Shown: positions 58,454-64,000 of the stretch, in pieces
Layout of the letters: each line of letters starts with the position of its first letter
How positions within the stretch are numbered: position 1 is the first letter of the stretch
Assembly (NCBI GenBank): GCA_040235555.1
Contig: JBECKZ010000175.1
Coordinates: forward strand, 1 to 64,000
DNA from: RI-92 sp040235555
Lineage (GTDB): Bacteria; Pseudomonadota; Gammaproteobacteria; UBA6429; Thiohalophilaceae
Reading direction: 5' to 3'
DNA length: 64,000 nt
The notes under the pieces: generated by a model
Told to the model about the DNA's origin: nothing
Databases searched by the model: none
Seen by the model: the letters and a program-made list of their open reading frames with translations, nothing else
Translations under genes and position numbers: made by a program

Positions 58454-59350
58454 CTAGTAAGGTGACCAGATAATTTCCCCGGTCTGTTCAAAGCGATAAC
58501 CGCCGAATTGCTGGGCAATCAACTGTATACTGCGGCTATGCAGATGTTGCAACAGTGTCTGGAATAACTGGCGAAAATAAATCGTACGTGGCAACACCAG
58601 GTCAAACCCTTCCCACCCAACCGGGATGAATTGCAGGCCAAACTCCCGCGCCACACTGCGTGGCCCCGGGGCAATATCCGCCTGTGCCTGACTCAGTAAA
58701 GAGGCAACTTCGCGTTCAGTTTGAACACGCAGTGCGGTATTGAGTCCACTGAGATCGATACCATAACTCACCGCCGTGTCTTCGAGAAAATATTGCGAAC
58801 CAGTCCCTTCCCCACGCATTGCCCATATCCAGTTCTGTCGGAATATCTCCGGTATGCTCATGCCATCAACTTCCAGGCTGGAGGCCAGCATAAAGCCCTG
58901 CTCCCGTTGGAACAAGCGTACGATTAGCCATTGACTGGAGTCAGCATATTGCTGGATCAGGGCAGCATGCCTAATATGACTTTCCTGCAAAGGTCCCCAG
59001 TGTATTGCGCAAATATCGGTGCGACGCCGAGCCAGCAAAGATAAGCCCATACTTGTCCCGGTACTGGAGTAACTGATCAGGGCCTGAGCAGCAAACTCTT
59101 CAATTAAATGGGTAACCAGTCGTGTTAACAATGGATCTTCGCTGCCTGCGATCAATAGCCTGTCTGTCAGAATGCCACCGTGACTTGACTCCAGCAGCCA
59201 CTGGTCGATCAGCGATTTTGGAAACAACCACTTGCCAGTGATCTTGGTACCCGGCAAACGTCCGTCATTAGCCAGGGCATATATCTTTTTTTCGTTTATC
59301 TGCAGGTATTCTGCAAGTTGCTTGACACTTAAAAATGCCGGGCTATCCAT
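58454..59350 (-). CDS. helix-turn-helix regulator with substrate-binding-like domain (HTH_17 + PBP_like)
   Basis: 298 residues from ATG 59350, preceded by AAGGAG; longer frames run into fdhD. Excisionase-type winged helix at 5-52 (FLSVKQLAEYLQINEKKIYA), then a periplasmic-binding-protein-like domain from about 65 onward (DRLLIAGSEDPLLTRLVTHL, then GTSMGLSLLARRRTDICAIH). Proteins of this layout resemble the molybdate/tungstate-sensing PBP_like regulators. Placement after moaA-fdhD in the same direction supports oxyanion sensing (inference). It is cytoplasmic, without a signal peptide. Confidence 0.82.
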   Translation of the reverse strand: MDSPAFLSVKQLAEYLQINEKKIYALANDGRLPGTKITGKWLFPKSLIDQWLLESSHGGILTDRLLIAGSEDPLLTRLVTHLIEEFAAQALISYSSTGTSMGLSLLARRRTDICAIHWGPLQESHIRHAALIQQYADSSQWLIVRLFQREQGFMLASSLEVDGMSIPEIFRQNWIWAMRGEGTGSQYFLEDTAVSYGIDLSGLNTALRVQTEREVASLLSQAQADIAPGPRSVAREFGLQFIPVGWEGFDLVLPRTIYFRQLFQTLLQHLHSRSIQLIAQQFGGYRFEQTGEIIWSPY

Positions 59351-59417
59351 GCGATTCTCCTTGCCCATCATACTGGGCCAGGGATTCTCCTCTTGTTTCA
59401 ATTGCGTGGCCATGTGC

Positions 59418-60278
59418 TCAGGCGGGAAGCGATTGGGGTTCATGATGAAGACCCACCGGACCATTCGGAACAGCATCAAACTCGATATTATCTACTCCGC
59501 TGTAAACCAGAAAATGTTGCCCCTTGGCGCGCGCGATCAGGCTAATCCCCAGATCATGGGCTAATTCCAGTCCCATATGGGAAACTCCGGAGCGAGACAA
59601 CAGCAATGAGATATTCATTTGTGCCGCCTTCATCACGATCTCGGAAGTTAATCGCCCGGTGGTATAAAAGATCTTGTCACTGCCGGCGATATCTTCCAGC
59701 CACATCTTGCCAGCAATGGCATCCACTGCATTGTGGCGTCCGACATCTTCAATGAACATCAGGATACGGGTGTCCTGACACAAGGCACAACCGTGGACGG
59801 CTCCAGCACGACGATAGATCGCATTAAAGTCATTAACTGCCTTGAGCAAGGCATAGAGGCGGGACTGCTTTACCTGCAAGCTGTCGAGTCGATGATTGTA
59901 GATCTTGTCCAGTGTACAACTGAACACTGTGCCCTGGCCGCAACCGGTGGTGACGGTACGCCCCTGCATTCGTTCCAGCTGGATCCCGTTACCCTGGCGT
60001 GTACTGACTTCGACCCGTTCCTTGTCCCACTCGACCCAGACCCTTGTGATCTCTTCTAGTGAATCGATTAGGAGTTGATTACGCAGATACCCCAGGGTCA
60101 GCGCCTCAGGATAAGTACCCAGTGTCATTAAGGTCACAATCTCCTGACCGTCCACTTTGATCGTCAGTGGGCGTTCACCGGCAACGAAGACCTCACGGGT
60201 TTCGCCATATTCATCGACGGCAGGGATCGGATATGTTGGTGCCAGCTTTGCGTCTGAGAGAACGGGTTGGTATGACAT
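59418..60278 (-). CDS. fdhD: formate dehydrogenase sulfurtransferase FdhD
   Basis: 286 residues. It transfers sulfur from a cysteine desulfurase to the molybdenum/tungsten site of formate dehydrogenase and is essential for its activity. The redox CxxC is in AVHGCALCQDTRI, with the following EDVGRHNAVDAIAGKM motif; the TTGRLTSEIVMKAAQMNI and LLSRSGVSHMGLELA segments are classic. GGAGGT is six bases upstream of ATG 60278. The stop of moaA is 2 bases away, so the two share a transcript. Confidence 0.95.
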   Translation of the reverse strand: MSYQPVLSDAKLAPTYPIPAVDEYGETREVFVAGERPLTIKVDGQEIVTLMTLGTYPEALTLGYLRNQLLIDSLEEITRVWVEWDKERVEVSTRQGNGIQLERMQGRTVTTGCGQGTVFSCTLDKIYNHRLDSLQVKQSRLYALLKAVNDFNAIYRRAGAVHGCALCQDTRILMFIEDVGRHNAVDAIAGKMWLEDIAGSDKIFYTTGRLTSEIVMKAAQMNISLLLSRSGVSHMGLELAHDLGISLIARAKGQHFLVYSGVDNIEFDAVPNGPVGLHHEPQSLPA

Positions 60279-60280
60279 GG

Positions 60281-61294
60281 CTAACCTCCGGTGACGCTCA
60301 TATGACGCAGAATGACAGGCTGCTCACGCAGATTAAAATCGTGACCCTTGGGTTTGATGACCATGGAACGTTGGATTGCAGATTTGAGCCGTTCGAAGTC
60401 ACCAGGATAGTTGCGCAGGACTGCGCGCAGGTCCATGGAGTGTTCCTGACCCAGGCAAAGTAATAATCTGCCCTGGGCAGTGACACGTACCCGGTTACAA
60501 CTGCTGCAAAAATTGTGACTATGTGGGGAAATCAAGCCAACCCTGGTCCGACTATCCTTAACGCGATAATAACGCGCAGGTCCCCCGCTGGTCTCGGTCG
60601 TGGGAAACAGGGTAAAACGTCGCTGCAAATCTGCAAGTACCTTATCACTGGAATAATAGGCCTCGGCCCGATCATGATCACCGATAACACCGAGGGGCAT
60701 TTCCTCGATGTAACTGATGTCGATACCCTTATCGATGGCAAACTGCAACAGATCCGTAACCTCATCATGATTGCGATTACGCAAGATAACGCTATTAATC
60801 TTGATCCGTTCAAAGCCGGCAGCCAATGCCGCATCAATTCCCTGTAATACCTGCATGAGATCACCGACCCGGGTAATTAGCTGAAAGCGTTCACTCTGCA
60901 GACTATCGAGACTGATATTGATACGTCGAACACCAGCCTCACGCAGTGGCTGCGCCAGCCTGGCTAATTGCGAGCCATTGCTGGTCAGTACCAGCTCGCG
61001 CAAACCAGGTAAGTTTGCAAGTTGCCGCAGTAGCCACACCACGTTGCGTCGTACCAGGGGTTCACCACCCGTGATGCGGATTTTGTCCACGCCTAACTCG
61101 GTAAAAGCCCGACCCAACAGGACAATCTCTTCCAGACTCAGGATTTCCGCACGTGGCAAAAACGTCATCTTCTCGCTCATACAATAGACGCAGCGAAAGT
61201 CACAGCGATCTGTGACGGATATGCGCACATAATTGACACAGCGGCCAAAGTTGTCCATCAAAACAGGACGGTTTGCAAAAGTATCATCTGGCAT
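60281..61294 (-). CDS. moaA: GTP 3',8-cyclase MoaA
   Basis: 337 residues. Radical SAM enzyme that starts molybdopterin synthesis by cyclising GTP. The N-terminal cluster motif CDFRCVYC is followed by the SAM-binding GGEPLVRR, the C-terminal cluster is FCSSCNRVRVTAQGRLLLCL, and the protein ends in Gly-Gly as required for full activity. A GAAGG is ten bases before the ATG. moaC, moaD and moaE are not in the window. Confidence 0.95.
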   Translation of the reverse strand: MPDDTFANRPVLMDNFGRCVNYVRISVTDRCDFRCVYCMSEKMTFLPRAEILSLEEIVLLGRAFTELGVDKIRITGGEPLVRRNVVWLLRQLANLPGLRELVLTSNGSQLARLAQPLREAGVRRINISLDSLQSERFQLITRVGDLMQVLQGIDAALAAGFERIKINSVILRNRNHDEVTDLLQFAIDKGIDISYIEEMPLGVIGDHDRAEAYYSSDKVLADLQRRFTLFPTTETSGGPARYYRVKDSRTRVGLISPHSHNFCSSCNRVRVTAQGRLLLCLGQEHSMDLRAVLRNYPGDFERLKSAIQRSMVIKPKGHDFNLREQPVILRHMSVTGG

Positions 61295-61442
61295 TTATTA
61301 CTGCCTTCAAGTTCAGTTGTTATACATTCTTCATGTTTATTATTTTCCAGTAGCAAAAACCATTCCCTGACATCAAACAACCGGATCCTCTGGAAGAATC
61401 TCCCTGACACCATTCACACAAAGATTATAGTGAGACAGATTG

Positions 61443-61511
61443 CACCAATGCTGAAAGTAGATTGGTGAAAACTGTCGCAGCCACAACAGTTACATCAAAC
61501 GATTTCACCAA
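61443..61511. promoter_or_regulatory. candidate upstream activator boxes for a sigma-54 regulator
   Basis: Three related boxes: CACCAAT (61443-61449) and ATTGGTG (61461-61467) form an inverted repeat with an 11-base spacer. TTGGTGAAA (61462-61470) and TTTCACCAA (61503-61511) form a second, longer one with perfect 9-base arms. Inside the latter, AACTGT (61470-61475) and ACAGTT (61486-61491) mirror each other. They lie about 20-90 bases upstream of the -24 element, where NtrC-type activators normally bind. Confidence 0.5.
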
Positions 61512-61531
61512 GATAAGGCCGTTTTTAAATC

Positions 61532-61547
61532 TGGTATAGCACTTGCT
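61532..61547 (+). promoter_or_regulatory. sigma-54 (-24/-12) promoter of the DUF3305 operon
   Basis: TGGTATAGCACTTGCT matches the TGGCAC-N5-TTGCW consensus: GG and GC are present at the right 11-base spacing and the TTGCT half is perfect; the -24 half has two changes outside GG. The transcript would begin near 61559, leaving a leader of about 50 bases to the ATG at 61612. An NtrC-type activator is encoded 5.5 kb away in the same island. Confidence 0.65.
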
Positions 61548-61611
61548 GTAAGTTTTATTAAGATTTAAGCGTCAGGTACGCCAACGGTTATCTATAAACA
61601 CAGGATATTCC

Positions 61612-62112
61612 ATGAATCCACATGCAGATGCATGCTATCCCATCTCGCTGGTGCTCAGCCGCAAGTGGCATCAGTCCGGACAATGGCAGTTTCCTAAATG
61701 GGACATCGTTGTTGTGCTGCCTTATCACACGACGCCGGATACACAAAACCTGAATTGCCGGCATATACATACTGGCGAAGCTGGTGAGCATTTTCTCTGG
61801 TCTGGATTGTGGCTCGACTTTTTTCGCGATGGTCTGCAAGGGTATTACCAGAACCTGACCGGTAAACGGCCATCACTCTTCGTATTATGCCATGATGATG
61901 ATACCCGAACCGGTATGGCACCAGCAGTCATCAGTGCTAATCATGCCGATGCCGAGGGTCATATGGAAAGTGACGGAATCGTGTTATCTACCCCCTTGGT
62001 GACACCATTTAGCACCTGGGTTGCCGAGTACATCCTGCAGAACCAGACCGAGCTTGACCACCAGATTGAATCACAACGCCAGAGTAAAAAGGGGAAAAGA
62101 CATCATGTCTAA
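61612..62112 (+). CDS. DUF3305 family protein
   Basis: 166 residues. The opening YPISLVLSRKWHQSGQWQFP, then WSGLWLDFFRDGLQGYYQNL and LFVLCHDDDTRTGMAPAVIS are the DUF3305 markers. No signal peptide. In known genomes DUF3305, DUF3306 and a 4Fe-4S protein precede formate dehydrogenase structural genes and probably help its assembly; the mechanism is not established. An AGGA lies before ATG 61612. Overlaps the next gene by 8 bases. Confidence 0.9.
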   Translation: MNPHADACYPISLVLSRKWHQSGQWQFPKWDIVVVLPYHTTPDTQNLNCRHIHTGEAGEHFLWSGLWLDFFRDGLQGYYQNLTGKRPSLFVLCHDDDTRTGMAPAVISANHADAEGHMESDGIVLSTPLVTPFSTWVAEYILQNQTELDHQIESQRQSKKGKRHHV

Positions 62113-62623
62113 ACCTGCCGACAAACACGTCAAAAACCAGCCGTTTTTACAACGCTGGTCGCAACGTAAGCTGCAACATCCAGTGACAGAACCCCAATCC
62201 GCAGGCGAACCTGTTACAGACGATAATGCATCGACACCCGTTGCCATTAATGAACAGGTTCTGCCGCCGATTGAATCCCTGCACGAAGAAAGCGAGGTCA
62301 GTATGTTCCTTGGCGAGAATATCAGCGAAACCCTGAAACGTCAGGCTCTGCGTAAATTGTTTCATCTGGGAAAATTCAATATCTGTGACGGCCTGGATGA
62401 CTATGCCGAAGATTACACTATTTTCGAAAAAATCGATGTGGTGCTGGACACCCAGCAACAACTGCAGAGTGTCTATGAAAACCTGGATTCCAGAACAAGC
62501 GGGCTTGTTGAGGAACAAGCCAAACTAGAGGATGCGGCTGAACAAACTGGTCCGGATTCGTCCGACTTTTCCGCCACAAACGAAACTGAATCTACAGATG
62601 ACAAGGAAACCCAACCGGGTTAG
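62105..62623 (+). CDS. DUF3306 family protein
   Basis: 172 residues from ATG 62105, behind GGGGAAAAG. The FLQRWSQRKLQHPV opening and the core ISETLKRQALRKLFHLGKFN followed by DGLDDYAEDYT are characteristic. The N-terminal and C-terminal parts are acidic and low-complexity (ending ESTDDKETQPG), probably disordered. It sits between DUF3305 and the ferredoxin gene and is expected to act in the same maturation process. Confidence 0.9.
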   Translation: MSKPADKHVKNQPFLQRWSQRKLQHPVTEPQSAGEPVTDDNASTPVAINEQVLPPIESLHEESEVSMFLGENISETLKRQALRKLFHLGKFNICDGLDDYAEDYTIFEKIDVVLDTQQQLQSVYENLDSRTSGLVEEQAKLEDAAEQTGPDSSDFSATNETESTDDKETQPG

Positions 62624-62629
62624 TCCATT

Positions 62630-64000
62630 ATGCATATTCACGATGAGACCAGCAGTGTTGACACCACTGCGCCGCTAACCGAGTTGGGCCAGCGCACCCG
62701 GAATGGCGCAGCCCGTGAAACTGCCCTGCAAGTACTGCAGCAACAGCAGGCAACGACAACGTCAATTATTGAATACCATAGTGATGGCCGCCTGGTCATC
62801 ATAGGCCCGGTACACCAGGCTGTTCCCATTGCAGAGCAATTACTAAATCAACTCTCGGCAATCGCCATTGTAAACCCGGGCGCTGCTGATCAACATCCAG
62901 CTCACGACGACAGGATTCTCCTCCTGCATGCCGAAGTAAACAAGGTTGAGGGTCATCTTGGCGCATTTCAGGTGCAGTTACGTGATTGCAGTAAACAAAG
63001 CCTGTCATTGCTGGCAATACTGGGCCGAAGCTGGAGTAGTATCGATATGATACTGGATTTATCAGACACACCACTGCTCGATGCCGAGATATCACCACCG
63101 GGCTATTTTGCAACACGAGGTGAGTCGGACAAACTCGATACATTCCTGCCTGAAATCCCGGAGCTGGTGGGTAAGTTTGAAAAGCCACGTTATTTTCAAT
63201 ATGACCCGTCTATCTGTGTACACGCTCGCAATCAACAAACAGCCTGCACACGCTGTATCGATGCCTGCCCGACCCTGGCGATCCATTCCATTGGTGAACA
63301 AATCCAGGTAGACCCCTACCTGTGCCAGGGTGGTGGCAGCTGTGCCGCAGTCTGTCCCAGCGGTGCCATCCAGTATATCTATCCCGCGCTGGCAGACCTG
63401 CTGGGCCGCATCCGGCAGGTATTAAAAAACTATCGTCAGGCACAGGGGCACGATGCACGGATTATTTTCGTTAATGCGCAACAGGGCGAGGCGCTTTATG
63501 CGCAACTGGCTAGCCTGGAAGAAAACCTGTTACCGATTATCCTGGATGAACTGGGTGCCCTTGACCTGGCCATCATGCTCAATACTTTGAGCTATGGTGC
63601 GCAACAAGTGATCGTTGCGATGGATGCGTCATCACCACTACGCGTGCGTGATACCCTGCAACAGCAGTATACCCTGGCGACAGGTTTTCTGACCGGTCTG
63701 GGATACTCAACCCACCGCATCCTGATCACAGATCAAGCCTCGCTGGCAACGTTGCCTGTTGTGACGGATGATCCCATTCCAGCAGCGCGTTATGGCAGTT
63801 TTAGTGAAAAACGCACTATGATCCGTCTGGCCCTGGAACACCTGCATAAAAACGCCCCGCAACAACTCAAGACCCTGCCGCTTTACTCTCAGGCACCATT
63901 CGGAGAAATCAGAGTGGACCCGCTGGCCTGCACCCTGTGTCTGGCCTGTACCGGGGTCTGTCCCACGCGTGCATTATTGTCAGGTAATGAATCACCCCAG
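62630..64000 (+). CDS. 4Fe-4S ferredoxin-type protein of the formate dehydrogenase operon, partial
   Basis: At least 457 residues; the frame is open at the right edge, so the end is missing. It starts 6 bases after DUF3306. Cysteine motifs: C196, C206, C209 and C213-Pro (TACTRCIDACPTLAIHS), then C232, C238 and C242-Pro (CQGGGSCAAVCPSGAI), and near the edge CTLCLACTGVCPTRALL. That is at least three cluster-binding motifs. The protein is cytoplasmic with a long N-terminal region without cysteine clusters. It resembles the 4Fe-4S electron-transfer protein found between DUF3306 and TorD-like/FdhA genes; those should follow beyond the window. Confidence 0.88.
   Translation, partial: MHIHDETSSVDTTAPLTELGQRTRNGAARETALQVLQQQQATTTSIIEYHSDGRLVIIGPVHQAVPIAEQLLNQLSAIAIVNPGAADQHPAHDDRILLLHAEVNKVEGHLGAFQVQLRDCSKQSLSLLAILGRSWSSIDMILDLSDTPLLDAEISPPGYFATRGESDKLDTFLPEIPELVGKFEKPRYFQYDPSICVHARNQQTACTRCIDACPTLAIHSIGEQIQVDPYLCQGGGSCAAVCPSGAIQYIYPALADLLGRIRQVLKNYRQAQGHDARIIFVNAQQGEALYAQLASLEENLLPIILDELGALDLAIMLNTLSYGAQQVIVAMDASSPLRVRDTLQQQYTLATGFLTGLGYSTHRILITDQASLATLPVVTDDPIPAARYGSFSEKRTMIRLALEHLHKNAPQQLKTLPLYSQAPFGEIRVDPLACTLCLACTGVCPTRALLSGNESPQ

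Larger units (their letters stand above)
61295..61611. other. divergent intergenic region between moaA and the DUF3305 operon
   Basis: About 317 bases with several regulatory candidates. On the left, TCCCTGACA recurs directly at 61364-61372 and 61401-61409. On the right are TTGGTG boxes and a sigma-54 promoter, annotated separately. No gene. Confidence 0.6.

Noticed and set aside
1..64000. tRNA, rRNA, CRISPR arrays, complete insertion sequences, prophage or toxin-antitoxin genes
   Set aside because: No clover-leaf with a TTCGA loop, no spaced direct repeats, no transposase or integrase motif was seen on either strand by reading; small RNAs cannot be excluded by eye.

Overview
The window reads as ordinary chromosome of a Gram-negative proteobacterium, most probably a gammaproteobacterium. 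The grounds are a trimeric-type porin and several other outer-membrane barrels, Tat and Sec signal peptides, DUF3579, an iron-type superoxide dismutase, a TupABC/Mob/Moe/FdhD/DUF3305/DUF3306 formate dehydrogenase region, and base composition near 50 % GC by eye. I see no rRNA, tRNA, CRISPR array, complete insertion sequence or prophage. Genus cannot be assigned from the sequence alone.

Layout. 1-7.2 kb: 5' part of a peptide-type ABC transporter binding protein, divergent from a porin across a long intergenic region carrying GTATAC palindromes; then small conserved proteins, a DsbA-like oxidoreductase, an exported HEVYH metallopeptidase and a DUF2846-like/beta-barrel fusion. 7.3-10.5 kb: a broken RegA/ActR-type response regulator remnant, then a UspA-TauE-TIGR02186 group. 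10.6-17.8 kb: methylmalonate-semialdehyde dehydrogenase, divergent from a branched-chain-type ABC transporter in which the second permease and first ATPase are one fused protein. 17.8-30.8 kb: an inverted-repeat element, a haloacid dehalogenase, a MerB-like protein with an outer-membrane barrel, a TetR regulator with an O-methyltransferase, a CHASE-PAS-GGDEF-EAL protein, an AlkA glycosylase, an ECF42-type sigma factor module with a DGPF protein and two VOC proteins, Fe-SOD, and a remnant of a P-type ATPase. 30.8-49.7 kb: a second GGDEF-EAL protein next to a pseudopilin-like gene, a DUF1800/DUF1501/DsbG-like group, a lone glycogen phosphorylase, a lipoprotein beta-propeller, a beta-hydroxyacid dehydrogenase, a CBS protein, and a LemA/M48 peptidase pair.

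49.7-64 kb is the most coherent part: a molybdenum/tungsten and formate dehydrogenase maturation island. tupA-tupB-tupC-mobA-mobB-moeA take up tungstate and build the dinucleotide cofactor. moaA and fdhD make the pterin precursor and sulfurate the metal site. A HTH-plus-binding-protein-like regulator closes that leftward group. DUF3305, DUF3306 and a multi-cluster ferredoxin begin a rightward operon that in known genomes continues into TorD-like and formate dehydrogenase subunit genes beyond the window. Between the groups lie an NtrC-type sigma-54 activator, its histidine kinase and a small DUF6494 protein. The promoter region of the DUF3305 operon holds a well-matched sigma-54 -24/-12 element with repeated TTGGTG boxes upstream, which suggests that this two-component pair controls the formate dehydrogenase operon.

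I did not find a clearly undescribed defence or mobile system. The best leads are the sigma-54 control region, the LivM-LivG fusion, the two gene remnants, the unplaced metallopeptidase, the MerB-like protein without a mer operon, and several palindromes that look like operators.
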